A stretch of 54,795 nucleotides of DNA from the NCBI GenBank assembly GCA_003228915.1, contig QIGL01000104.1:1-54795 (forward strand), written 5' to 3'. The DNA is from Acidiferrobacteraceae bacterium. Lineage in GTDB: Bacteria > Pseudomonadota > Gammaproteobacteria > Acidiferrobacterales > SZUA-150. Positions 18,692 through 27,964 of this stretch are shown one piece after another. The translations under genes and the position numbers were made by a program. A model generated the notes under the pieces. It had not been told where the DNA came from. It ran no database searches and saw nothing but the letters and a program-made list of their open reading frames with translations. Numbering within the stretch: position 1 is the stretch's first letter; each line of letters begins with the position of its first letter.

Positions 18692-19885
18692 TCAGGTGCT
18701 CCCAAGTGCGGCCTGGATTCTGTCTATCGCCTCATTTAGCGTATCCAGATCGGTAGCGTAAGAAATGCGCATATAACCTTCGGCACCAAAAGCAGAACCC
18801 GGCACCATGGCAACACCCGCCTTATCAAGTAGATATTCTGCCATTTCAATATCGTTTGCAGTTTCACTGCAGCTGGCTATAGCATCTGCAAAATTTGGAA
18901 ATAAATAAAAAGCGCCGACTGCGGGCAGACATTGTACGCCTTTTATTTGATTGACACGTTTGATTAAATGATCGTGTCGTTGATGGAAGGCATTAAGCAT
19001 GGGCTGGATGCATGATTGATCGCCATTCAATGCTGCAACTGCAGCGGCCTGGGCAATGGAGCAGGGGTTGGAGGTGCTTTGCGACTGAATTTTTTTCATT
19101 GCCGCGATGAGATCGGCAGGACCACCGGCATAACCGATGCGCCAACCTGTCATGGCATAGGCCTTGGATACTCCGTTGAGTACGATGGTGCGCTCATATA
19201 GATCGGGGCAAACATTGACAATGTTTGTAAAGGGCTCGTCAGACCAAAGGATATGTTCATACATGTCGTCCGTTGCAATCAAAATATCCGGGTAAGACAT
19301 GAGCACGTCAGCCAGTGCCTGCAGTTCATTCTTGGTGTAAATATTGCCGGTTGGATTGGAAGGACTATTAATGACAAACAATCGGGTGCGTTTTGTAATA
19401 CTGTTCGCCAGTTGCTCGGCAGTGATTTTAAATGATTGTGTGATGCCTGCCTCAAGAATGACCGGCTCACCCTGGGCCAGCAAAACCATGTCCGGATAAG
19501 AGACCCAGTAGGGGGCCGGTATAATGACTTCGTCGCCGGCATTTAATAATGCCTGGGCAAGATTATAAAAGCTGTGTTTGCCACCCGCAGAAACCAGGAT
19601 TTGCGCCGGCGAATACTGGAGCTGGTTATCGCGTTTAAACTTGTCTATGACGGCTTGTTTTAGTTCGGGCGTGCCGTCAACTGCCGTGTAGCGAGTTTTG
19701 CCTTGTTTGATCGCCTCGATGCCGGCGGCTTTGATATGCTCCGGGGTATCAAAATCAGGCTCACCGGCACCCAGACCAATAATATCCTTGCCAGCAGCCT
19801 TTAATTCCTGTGCCTTGCTGGAGACTGCCAGTGTTGCCGAGGGCTTGACCCGTTGTACCCGGTCGGCCAGGGTAATTGATTTCAA
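18692..19885 (-). CDS. Aspartate aminotransferase (class I, AspB/AatA type)
   Basis: PLP enzyme interconverting aspartate and 2-oxoglutarate with oxaloacetate and glutamate. The 397-residue protein has GAGEPDFDTPEHI near 39-51, TRYTAVDGTPELK (substrate-domain contact), PAPYWVSYPDM, NSPSNPTG at 173-180, and the PLP-lysine motif GVSKAYAMTGWRIGY with K241. These features place it in the subgroup of prokaryotic I-gamma aspartate aminotransferases that often also act on prephenate. TTG 19885 has AAGAAGGA upstream. It is divergent from uvrB, an arrangement common in Pseudomonas-like genomes. Confidence 0.92.
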   Translation of the reverse strand: MKSITLADRVQRVKPSATLAVSSKAQELKAAGKDIIGLGAGEPDFDTPEHIKAAGIEAIKQGKTRYTAVDGTPELKQAVIDKFKRDNQLQYSPAQILVSAGGKHSFYNLAQALLNAGDEVIIPAPYWVSYPDMVLLAQGEPVILEAGITQSFKITAEQLANSITKRTRLFVINSPSNPTGNIYTKNELQALADVLMSYPDILIATDDMYEHILWSDEPFTNIVNVCPDLYERTIVLNGVSKAYAMTGWRIGYAGGPADLIAAMKKIQSQSTSNPCSIAQAAAVAALNGDQSCIQPMLNAFHQRHDHLIKRVNQIKGVQCLPAVGAFYLFPNFADAIASCSETANDIEMAEYLLDKAGVAMVPGSAFGAEGYMRISYATDLDTLNEAIDRIQAALGST

Positions 19886-20004
19886 AATAATTCCTTCTTG
19901 CGCTTACTCAGCTAAAACAGTAAAAGTTCGTTTCTTTTTAAATTTATTAAATAATTAAAACCTTATGCCGGTACTATACCGCCACAAGTCCTGAAAACGA
20001 AACC

Positions 20005-22041
20005 ATGAAAACACGAAGCTTCAAATTAACCAGCCCATTTAAACCCGCTGGCGACCAACCTGTGGCAATAGCAGGATTAATCAATGGGATAGAACACAAT
20101 TCAAAGTTTCAAACGCTGTTGGGTGTCACCGGATCCGGCAAGACATTTACAATTGCCAATGTTATTGCCCATATGCAATGTCCAACCCTGGTAATGGCGC
20201 CAAACAAGACCCTGGCCGCCCAGTTGTATGCCGAGTTTCGTGATTTTTTCCCTGACAACGCCGTTGAATACTTTGTTTCCTATTACGATTATTACCAACC
20301 TGAAGCCTATGTGCCTTCGTCAGATACCTTTATTGAAAAAGACGCCTCAATCAATGAACACATAGAACAAATGCGGTTGTCGGCGACCAAATCTGTACTC
20401 GAGCGCAAGGACACCATCATTGTTGCGACCGTGAGTGCAATTTACGGTCTTGGCGACCCATCGGCCTATTTGAAAATGATCCTGCTATTGCGCCAGGGCA
20501 GCACCATGGATCAGCGGGCCATTCTGAAAAGACTGGCAGAATTGCAATACACGCGCAACGACATAGAACTGCATCGTGGCACATTCAGGGTGCGCGGTGA
20601 CGTCATTGATATTTTCCCGGCAGAGTCCGATCGCATGGCTGTTCGAGTTGAATTGTTCGGTGATGAGATCGAGGCCATATCGGAATTTGACCCGTTAACA
20701 GGCGAGCTGAGTGAAAAATTGGCGCGGGCAACCATTTTCCCGAAGTCACACTATGTCACGCCAAAAGAAAAAGTATTGCATGCCGTTGAGTTAATCAGGG
20801 ACGAATTAAAACCGCGCCTGGCACAGTTGCGGGAGCAGGATAAACTGGTTGAAGCACAACGTCTCGAACAACGAACCAATTTTGATATGGAAATGATGCA
20901 AGAGCTTGGTTATTGCCAGGGCATAGAAAACTACTCCCGTTATCTTTCGGGTCGTGATGAGGGCCAACCGCCGCCAACATTGATTGATTATTTGCCAAAA
21001 AATTCCTTGCTCATAATTGATGAGAGCCATGTGACTGTTTCCCAGACAGGGGCTATGTATAAGGGCGATCGATCACGCAAAGAGACCCTGGTCGAGTACG
21101 GGTTTCGCTTGCCTTCCGCCCTGGATAACCGACCATTACGGTTTGATGAGTTCGAAAAAATGATGCCGAATACCATTTTCGTATCTGCCACCCCGGGGAA
21201 TTACGAAATAGAACACAGTGACGCCATTATTGACCAGGTGGTCAGGCCTACAGGTCTGATTGACCCAGCAGTGGAAATTCGTCCTGTAGGTACACAGGTA
21301 GATGACCTGTTATCGGAAATTAAAAAAAGGGTAGCCAAGGAAGAACGGGTGCTGGTGACAACCCTGACGAAAAGAATGTCAGAAGATTTAACAGAATATC
21401 TGTCAGATCATGGCATTCGGGTACGATATTTGCATTCAGATATTGATACGGTCGAGCGGGTTGAAATATTACGCGATTTACGTGCCGGTGTATTTGATGT
21501 GCTCGTGGGCATTAACCTGCTCAGAGAGGGGCTGGATATCCCGGAAGTGTCACTGGTTGCCATACTGGATGCGGATAAGGAAGGTTTTTTACGTTCCACC
21601 CGATCATTAATACAAACGATTGGCAGGGCGGCACGAAATATTAATGGCAGGGCAATACTTTATGCCGACCGAATTACCCGCTCAATACAGGCCGCCCTGG
21701 ATGAAACGGACCGACGCAGGGAAAAACAGGTTGCCTATAACAAGACCCACAACATCAAACCTGAGGGCGTTAAAAAAGCGGTTAAGGACATCATAGATGG
21801 CACGGCCCTGGGGCGAATGACCCTTAAAAAAGGCAAAGGTAAAAGCAAAAGAGGCATGGCGGCCATTGCAGAAGTCCCTGAAGATTATAAGGTAATGGCG
21901 CCTGAAAAACTGACTAGACTCATGGCAAAACTGGAAAAACAGATGTTTGAACATGCAAAAAACCTTGAATTTGAACAGGCGGCGGCAACCCGGGACCAAA
22001 TTACGGAAATAGAGGCTGAAATTTTCGGGATAAGACGATAA
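20005..22041 (+). CDS. uvrB: Excinuclease ABC subunit B
   Basis: Damage-verification subunit of nucleotide excision repair, a weak helicase that hands DNA from UvrA to UvrC. The 678-residue protein has Walker A GVTGSGKT at 40-47, the strand-separating beta-hairpin [12 protein letters not shown] at about 92-103, DESH (Walker B), SATPG, the C-terminal helicase motifs [14 protein letters not shown] and QTIGRAARN, and the UVR coiled-coil domain at about 640-675 that contacts UvrC. No SOS box was recognised by eye in the spacer shared with the aminotransferase gene. Confidence 0.98.
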   Translation: MKTRSFKLTSPFKPAGDQPVAIAGLINGIEHNSKFQTLLGVTGSGKTFTIANVIAHMQCPTLVMAPNKTLAAQLYAEFRDFFPDNAVEYFVSYYDYYQPEAYVPSSDTFIEKDASINEHIEQMRLSATKSVLERKDTIIVATVSAIYGLGDPSAYLKMILLLRQGSTMDQRAILKRLAELQYTRNDIELHRGTFRVRGDVIDIFPAESDRMAVRVELFGDEIEAISEFDPLTGELSEKLARATIFPKSHYVTPKEKVLHAVELIRDELKPRLAQLREQDKLVEAQRLEQRTNFDMEMMQELGYCQGIENYSRYLSGRDEGQPPPTLIDYLPKNSLLIIDESHVTVSQTGAMYKGDRSRKETLVEYGFRLPSALDNRPLRFDEFEKMMPNTIFVSATPGNYEIEHSDAIIDQVVRPTGLIDPAVEIRPVGTQVDDLLSEIKKRVAKEERVLVTTLTKRMSEDLTEYLSDHGIRVRYLHSDIDTVERVEILRDLRAGVFDVLVGINLLREGLDIPEVSLVAILDADKEGFLRSTRSLIQTIGRAARNINGRAILYADRITRSIQAALDETDRRREKQVAYNKTHNIKPEGVKKAVKDIIDGTALGRMTLKKGKGKSKRGMAAIAEVPEDYKVMAPEKLTRLMAKLEKQMFEHAKNLEFEQAAATRDQITEIEAEIFGIRR

Positions 22042-22204
22042 ATAGCCCTATTTAATTAAGGCTTTTAATGTTAAACATAAGCGCGCACAATATCGACCGC
22101 ATCGGATGCACACAATAGAAACAATACATTAGCGCACCAATCTCGGTTCTGGTTGCAATAATTTTTAGTTAAACACGTTAATAATTTTGTGGAGTATTAA
22201 GACT

Positions 22205-23107
22205 ATGCGTATCATCACATTTTTTACGGTATTTATGCTGATGTTTTTAACGTCAGGGATGGTCACAGCAGCCACCAAAACCCTTACATGGGCGGGTTGT
22301 GGCATATCAAAAAAAGCATTTATGAAGGAATTATCAGTGGCCTTCGAAAAAAAGACAGGTGTTAAAATCCTTCTCAAGGGCGGGGGTGCCACCCGGGGTA
22401 TTCGCGAGGTTGCCAGTCGTAAACGCGATCTGGGCGGTTCCTGTCGATATACCCTGGAAAACCCTAAAACACTGACCACCGACTCCAGGGAGCGACGTGT
22501 CAAAATGGATCCAGTGGCCTGGGACGCATTAGTGGTACTGGTCCACAAATCTAACCCGGTTAATGACATATCGATGGACAATATAAAGAAGGTATTTACC
22601 GGTAAAATCACAAACTGGAAACAATTGGGCGGAAACGATGCGCCAATTCAGTTATTTTACCGCAAAGGTAAAATTTCGGGTGTTGGCCGCACAATAAGGG
22701 AGCTGATTTTTGCCAATTATGCTCAGGAATTTACTAAAAAAGCCACCATTGTGAAATCGTCTGGACCCTTAGAGAAGGGCATACAGGGCAAGGCCATTAA
22801 TGGTTTCGGTATTTCGGGAATCAGCAGTGCCAGGAAAAGAAAGGTTAAAATCCTGAGTATTGAAGGTAAAAAACCTACCTACGATAATATTAAAAATGGC
22901 TCTTATTTGCTTTATCGCCCGCTATTTCTCGTGACTCACTTGCAGAACAAGGACCCGGATGTGCGTGCATTTTCAAACTTTGCCCACAGCAAAGAAGCCG
23001 AAGAAATTATGCGCAAGGGCGGAACTGTGCCTTATGGTGACGCCATCGATCTTTGGCTTAAATATCTTAACCAGGTAGAAAAGGCTCAGGAAGCTGGACT
23101 ACGTTAA
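22205..23107 (+). CDS. PstS-like periplasmic substrate-binding protein (orphan)
   Basis: The 300-residue protein has a signal peptide (MRIITFF...MVTAA, cleavage near 23-25) and the features of the phosphate-binding-protein-like fold: KGGGATRGIREVASRKRDLGG near 55-75, where PstS proteins bind the anion, VALVVLVHKSNPV-like core strand and IKKVFTGKITNWKQLGG, a hallmark of PstS-type proteins. No pstC, pstA or pstB gene is near, so it may serve in a distant transporter, in signalling or in anion scavenging. ATG 22205 has GGAG upstream. The ligand could be phosphate or another oxyanion. Confidence 0.78.
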   Translation: MRIITFFTVFMLMFLTSGMVTAATKTLTWAGCGISKKAFMKELSVAFEKKTGVKILLKGGGATRGIREVASRKRDLGGSCRYTLENPKTLTTDSRERRVKMDPVAWDALVVLVHKSNPVNDISMDNIKKVFTGKITNWKQLGGNDAPIQLFYRKGKISGVGRTIRELIFANYAQEFTKKATIVKSSGPLEKGIQGKAINGFGISGISSARKRKVKILSIEGKKPTYDNIKNGSYLLYRPLFLVTHLQNKDPDVRAFSNFAHSKEAEEIMRKGGTVPYGDAIDLWLKYLNQVEKAQEAGLR

Positions 23108-23196
23108 CCAGGCCGGGGCCCAAAATAAGCGAGATTTTACCAGATCAATATCTTGTAGGTGACAAGTAACTTGTGTTACTTTGCGCGCCTGCCCGA

Positions 23197-23273
23197 AGGC
23201 GCGTAGCTCAGTTGGTTAGAGCACCACCTTGACATGGTGGGGGTCGTTGGTTCGAATCCAATCGTGCCTACCA
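23197..23273 (+). tRNA. tRNA-Val (GAC)
   Basis: 77-nt cloverleaf: acceptor AGGCGCG pairs with CGTGCCT (one G-T wobble), D-arm AGCTCAGTTGGTTAGAGC, anticodon stem CCACC/GGTGG with loop TTGACAT (anticodon GAC), T-arm GTTGG-TTCGAAT-CCAAT, and an encoded CCA at 23271-23273. Confidence 0.97.
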
Positions 23274-23280
23274 AATACCA

Positions 23281-23322
23281 AACGGTGAAGCTGCCGGTCG
23301 TCAGCACTTCACCGTTTTTTTT
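23281..23322 (+). terminator. rho-independent terminator after tRNA-Val
   Basis: A perfect 10-bp stem AACGGTGAAG (23281-23290) / CTTCACCGTT (23307-23316), 16-base loop, and a run of eight T (23315-23322). It separates tRNA-Val from the thrS leader. Confidence 0.9.
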
Positions 23323-23384
23323 GTTTAGATTATTAACCCGCAAGCGGCCTTTGGTAGGGGTCGCCACTGCAAAAGGGTCATTTT

Positions 23385-25301
23385 ATGCCAGTTGTTACCT
23401 TACCTGATGGTTCTAAACGTGAATATGCACAAGCATTGACGGTGCTTGCTGTTGCCGCTGATATTGGGCCGGGTCTGGCCAAGGCAACCCTGGCGGGTAA
23501 AATCGACGGGGTGGTGGTTGACGCCAGCACCCCGATTAACCAGAACGTGAAGCTGGCCATTATCACCGACCGGGACGAGGTTGGCCTCGAGGTAATCCGC
23601 CATTCCTGCGCCCACCTGCTGGCCCAGGCGGTGAAAGATTTGTATCCTGATGCTCAGGTGACCATCGGCCCGGTCATTGAAGACGGGTTTTACTACGACT
23701 TCTCATTTAAACGGGGGTTTACCGAAGCAGATCTGGCCAAGATTGAGAAAAAAATGACTGAATTTGCCAAGCAAGATCTCAAGGTTACTCGTAAAGAGTC
23801 CACGAGAGATGATGCCGTAAAGTTTTTCAAGGGCATTGGTGAAGTTTACAAGGCAGAAATCATCGAATCTATTCCGGCTGACGAAGTCCTTTCTCTTTAT
23901 AGCCAGGGTGAATTTACCGACCTTTGTCGAGGCCCCCATGTTCCCAGTACCGGCAAACTAAAGGCTTTTAAGTTAATGAAAGTTGCCGGCGCCTATTGGC
24001 GGGGTGATTCAAACAATGAAATGTTGCAGCGAATTTATGGTACCGCCTGGGCCAATAAAAAGGACCTCAAGGCATACTTGTTTCGCATAGAAGAGGCTGA
24101 AAAGCGGGATCATCGTAAAATTGGTAAAAAACTGGATCTCTACCACACCCAGGAAGAGGCGCCCGGTATGGTTTTTTGGCACGCCAAGGGCTGGACAATA
24201 TACCTGCAAGTGGTGGCTTATATACGCAAGACAATTGCCGCCGCTGGTTACCATGAAGTACACACGCCAATGATTGTAGACCGTAGTTTGTGGGAAAAAT
24301 CAGGCCACGCCGATAAATTTGGCGATGATATGTTCGCGGTCCATGCCGAGAACCGGGAATACGCCGTCAAACCCATGAATTGCCCTTGCCACATCCAAAT
24401 CTATAACCAGGGCCTGAAGAGTTATCGCGACCTGCCCCTACGCATGGCAGAATTTGGCTCATGCCACCGCAATGAGCCGTCAGGCACCTTACACGGCCTG
24501 ATGCGGTTACGAAGTTTTGTCCAGGATGATGCCCACATATTCTGTACTGAAGCCCAGGTGCAGGACGAGGTGTCGTCATTTATCGATTTGTTGTTTAGCG
24601 TTTATAAGGATTTCGGGTTCAATGATGTCCTGGTCAAGCTGTCTACACGCCCGGACCCGGCACACCGGGTAGGCTCGGAGGAAGAGTGGGATAAGGCGGA
24701 GCGGGCCCTGGAGGAGTCTCTGGATGCGAAATCACTGGAGTGGACGTTACAGCCCGGTGAGGGGGCGTTTTATGGCCCCAAAATCGAATTTTCTTTGAAA
24801 GACTGCCTTGGCAGGGTCTGGCAATGCGGCACCATTCAAGTGGATTTCTCTATGCCGGCGCGTTTGGACGCAAGTTATGTGGCAGAAGACGGGTCTAAAC
24901 AGGTGCCGGTCATGCTGCATCGGGCAATTTTAGGTTCCCTGGAGCGATTTATTGGCATATTGATAGAAGAACATGCGGGTTCATTACCGCTGTGGCTGGC
25001 GCCAATTCAGGCGGTAATTCTGACAATTACCGACGAACAGAACGAATATGCGAAAAAAATTGAAAAAATACTGAAAAAACAAGGCATCAGGGTCGAATCG
25101 GACTTGAGAAACGAGAAAATCGGCTTTAAAATCCGCGAGCACACACTCCAACGTATTCCGTATCAACTTGTCATCGGAAAACGGGAGCAGGAAGAAAACA
25201 CAGTTGCCGTGCGCACGCGCAAGGGTGAGGATCAGGGGGCGATTGACCCGGAATCTTTGGCTGAAAAGCTCATCCAGGAAATCGCGAGCCATGGCGTTTA
25301 A
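23385..25301 (+). CDS. thrS: Threonyl-tRNA synthetase
   Basis: Class II synthetase that charges tRNA-Thr and edits mischarged serine. The 638-residue protein has, in order, the TGS domain (1-62), the editing domain with the zinc-like [11 protein letters not shown] motif (about 74-84) and later [17 protein letters not shown], the catalytic core with motif 1 around [16 protein letters not shown] (zinc ligand Cys), motif 2 [11 protein letters not shown], motif 3 [16 protein letters not shown], and the C-terminal anticodon-binding domain (about 535-638). It starts the thrS-infC-rpmI-rplT-pheST cluster. The 60-bp leader shows no obvious tRNA-like operator arm to the eye. Confidence 0.98.
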   Translation: MPVVTLPDGSKREYAQALTVLAVAADIGPGLAKATLAGKIDGVVVDASTPINQNVKLAIITDRDEVGLEVIRHSCAHLLAQAVKDLYPDAQVTIGPVIEDGFYYDFSFKRGFTEADLAKIEKKMTEFAKQDLKVTRKESTRDDAVKFFKGIGEVYKAEIIESIPADEVLSLYSQGEFTDLCRGPHVPSTGKLKAFKLMKVAGAYWRGDSNNEMLQRIYGTAWANKKDLKAYLFRIEEAEKRDHRKIGKKLDLYHTQEEAPGMVFWHAKGWTIYLQVVAYIRKTIAAAGYHEVHTPMIVDRSLWEKSGHADKFGDDMFAVHAENREYAVKPMNCPCHIQIYNQGLKSYRDLPLRMAEFGSCHRNEPSGTLHGLMRLRSFVQDDAHIFCTEAQVQDEVSSFIDLLFSVYKDFGFNDVLVKLSTRPDPAHRVGSEEEWDKAERALEESLDAKSLEWTLQPGEGAFYGPKIEFSLKDCLGRVWQCGTIQVDFSMPARLDASYVAEDGSKQVPVMLHRAILGSLERFIGILIEEHAGSLPLWLAPIQAVILTITDEQNEYAKKIEKILKKQGIRVESDLRNEKIGFKIREHTLQRIPYQLVIGKREQEENTVAVRTRKGEDQGAIDPESLAEKLIQEIASHGV

Positions 25302-25307
25302 TTATTT

Positions 25308-25325
25308 AAGAGGACTGAAACTATA
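25308..25325 (+). promoter_or_regulatory. infC ribosome-binding site with AUA start codon
   Basis: AAGAGGA (25308-25314) is followed, eight bases later, by ATA (25323-25325). Downstream codons read [12 protein letters not shown], the conserved beginning of IF3. Between the in-frame stop of thrS (25299-25301) and residue 62 there is no ATG, GTG or TTG in frame, so the start must be non-canonical. Confidence 0.85.
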
Positions 25326-26042
25326 GCTTCAAAAAAAGAAACACGTCTGAATGAGTTAATCACGGCCACAGAAATTCGCCTGATTGATGAAAAAGGCGCA
25401 CAAGCAGGTATTGTTAGCGCAGTAGATGCACTGGAAAGAGCGGGCGAAGTTGGCCTGGATCTAGTCGAAATTTCACCAAACGCCGAACCACCTGTTTGTA
25501 GAATTATGGATTTTGGCAAGTATTTGTATGAGGCAAACAAGCAAAAACATGCTGCCAAGAAAAAACAGAAACAGATTCATATAAAGGAAATCAAATTTCG
25601 GCCCGGCACGGATATTGGCGATTACCAGATAAAACTTCGTAATCTGGTCAAGTTTCTGAAAAATGGAGACAAGACCAAGGTAACCATGCGCTTTCGGGGT
25701 CGTGAAATGGCGCACCAGGAAATTGGGCTTGAGTTGTTAAAACGTATTCAAGCCGATCTTGAGCCATATGGGCTGGTAGAACAGTTTCCTAAAATGGAAG
25801 GTCGGCAAATGGTCATGGTGTTACAGCCGGCCACAGACAGTAAAAAGCAAAGTGTCGAGGGCAAGAAGGCCGCCGGCAAAGAAAGTGCAGGTTTTGAAGC
25901 TCAAAAAATTGAAGCCCAGAAAACTGATAACCAGAAAACTGATAACCAGAAAACTGATAACCAGAAAACTGATAACCAGAAAACTGATAACCAGAAAACT
26001 GAAAACCAGGAACCTGATAAGCAGGAACCAAGTACGGAGTAA
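25323..26042 (+). CDS. infC: Translation initiation factor IF-3 with a repeat tail
   Basis: IF3 binds the 30S subunit and rejects non-AUG start codons and wrong initiator pairing. With the AUA start the protein has 239 residues. The N-domain includes [19 protein letters not shown] and [14 protein letters not shown], then a lysine-rich linker ([12 protein letters not shown]), and the C-domain runs from [15 protein letters not shown] to [10 protein letters not shown] at about 177. Normal IF3 ends there; this one continues for about 60 residues containing five perfect QKTDN units and degenerate copies ([10 protein letters not shown]). The non-canonical codon implies negative feedback by IF3 on its own initiation, as established in E. 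coli (AUU). It follows thrS by 21 bases and precedes rpmI by three. Confidence 0.95.
   Translation: MASKKETRLNELITATEIRLIDEKGAQAGIVSAVDALERAGEVGLDLVEISPNAEPPVCRIMDFGKYLYEANKQKHAAKKKQKQIHIKEIKFRPGTDIGDYQIKLRNLVKFLKNGDKTKVTMRFRGREMAHQEIGLELLKRIQADLEPYGLVEQFPKMEGRQMVMVLQPATDSKKQSVEGKKAAGKESAGFEAQKIEAQKTDNQKTDNQKTDNQKTDNQKTDNQKTENQEPDKQEPSTE
25917..26006 (+). repeat. 15-bp tandem repeat inside the 3' end of infC
   Basis: Five exact copies of CAGAAAACTGATAAC (25917-25991) followed by one with a single change (25992-26006, CAGAAAACTGAAAAC) and by more diverged units. The 15-bp period keeps the frame and encodes QKTDN. Confidence 0.97.
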
Positions 26043-26045
26043 GTT

Positions 26046-26243
26046 ATGCCAAAGTTAAAAACTAACCGCGGTGCCGCAAAACGTTTTCGTCGAACTAGCG
26101 GCGGCGGTTTTAAATGCAGTCATTCGCATTTGCGACACATCCTGACAAAAAAAGGCACGAAGCGTAAACGTCATTTACGTTCGGGCGACATGGTAGACAA
26201 AGCAGACGTATCGATGGTGCGTCGTTTGCTGCCGTACGCATAA
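26046..26243 (+). CDS. rpmI: 50S ribosomal protein L35
   Basis: Small basic ribosomal protein of 65 residues, full family length. Conserved features include [14 protein letters not shown] at the start, HLRHILTKK and the C-terminal [13 protein letters not shown] lies before the ATG, three bases after the infC stop. In relatives translation of rpmI-rplT is repressed by L20 binding upstream of rpmI; the RNA structure needed could not be judged by eye here. Confidence 0.97.
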   Translation: MPKLKTNRGAAKRFRRTSGGGFKCSHSHLRHILTKKGTKRKRHLRSGDMVDKADVSMVRRLLPYA

Positions 26244-26256
26244 GAGGAGTTATAAA

Positions 26257-26616
26257 ATGCCAAGAGTAAAAAGAGGCGTCGTTGCCCACGCAAGACACAA
26301 AAAAGTACTTGAAAGAGCCAAGGGTTATCGCGGTGCCCGTAGTCGAATTTATCGTGTTGCCAAGCAAGCAGTTGATAAGGCGGGTCAGTATGCCTATCGT
26401 GATCGCCGCCAGCGCAAGCGCCAGTTTCGAGCGTTGTGGATTATTCGTATCAATGCTGCCGCCAGGGAAGCAGGGCTCAGTTATAGTCGCTTGATGAATG
26501 GTCTGAAAATTTCATCTATCGAGGTTGACCGAAAAGTATTGGCTGATCTTGCAGTGCATGACAAGCCAGCCTTTACTGCTTTGGCAGAACAGGCCAAAGC
26601 CGCACTCGCTAATTAA
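26257..26616 (+). CDS. rplT: 50S ribosomal protein L20
   Basis: Ribosomal assembly protein binding 23S rRNA, 119 residues. Family landmarks are [18 protein letters not shown] at the start, a basic N-terminal extension ([17 protein letters not shown]), [14 protein letters not shown], and [10 protein letters not shown]. Strong Shine-Dalgarno AGAGGAG. A rho-independent terminator follows, so pheST is at least partly separately transcribed. Confidence 0.98.
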   Translation: MPRVKRGVVAHARHKKVLERAKGYRGARSRIYRVAKQAVDKAGQYAYRDRRQRKRQFRALWIIRINAAAREAGLSYSRLMNGLKISSIEVDRKVLADLAVHDKPAFTALAEQAKAALAN

Positions 26617-26674
26617 GTTTACTGTCAGCACCGTATTCGATGGCGGGGTGTAGTATCCTTGAGTAATATCCTGG

Positions 26675-26707
26675 AACGGGAAGGGTGTCGTGCCTTTCCC
26701 GTTTTTT
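26675..26707 (+). terminator. rho-independent terminator after rplT
   Basis: An 11-bp stem, AACGGGAAGGG (26675-26685) with CCTTTCCCGTT (26693-26703, one G-T pair), 7-base loop, and a T-run TTTTTT (26702-26707). Confidence 0.9.
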
Positions 26708-26735
26708 GCTTAAGACTCCGGTAAAAACTATAGCG

Positions 26736-26874
26736 TTAAGGAAGCTCTGATCAATTGTCATCTCGACCGCAGTGGAGAGATCTCAACCCATGGAACTTCA
26801 GTCGTATCAGGAAGATACAAGATTCCTCCGCTTCGGTCGGAATGACAAACATATATTGATCAGAGCTTCCTTAA
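26736..26874. mobile_element. 139-bp MITE-like element between rplT and pheS
   Basis: Perfect 19-bp terminal inverted repeats, TTAAGGAAGCTCTGATCAA (26736-26754) and its complement (26856-26874), bracket an internal imperfect palindrome whose arms are TGTCATCTCGACCG... and ...CGGTCGGAATGACA. The whole unit can fold into one long hairpin and encodes no protein. The ends carry TTAA, compatible with insertion at a TA or TTAA site, but no longer target duplication can be separated from the palindrome. The internal CCGCTTCGGTCGGAATGAC type sequence resembles a palindromic family dispersed in many bacterial genomes. The parent transposase is not in the window. Confidence 0.7.
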
Positions 26875-26878
26875 ATAA

Positions 26879-27937
<1,059 letters not shown>

Positions 27938-27964
27938 AATTATTAATATAGTGAAATACAGGCA

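Noticed and set aside
22165-22611. 148-codon frame antisense to the PstS-like gene
   Set aside because: Antisense shadow without ribosome-binding site or recognisable domain.
23164-23181. Palindrome AAGTAAC-TTGT-GTTACTT before tRNA-Val considered as a terminator
   Set aside because: It lacks a T-run and sits where the tRNA promoter is expected; no function assigned.
23323-23384. thrS leader considered as a T-box or tRNA-like operator
   Set aside because: No T-box sequence or clear tRNA-like arm is visible, and the spacer is short.
25917-26006. Tandem repeats considered as a CRISPR array
   Set aside because: Units are 15 bp, contiguous without spacers, and keep the infC reading frame.
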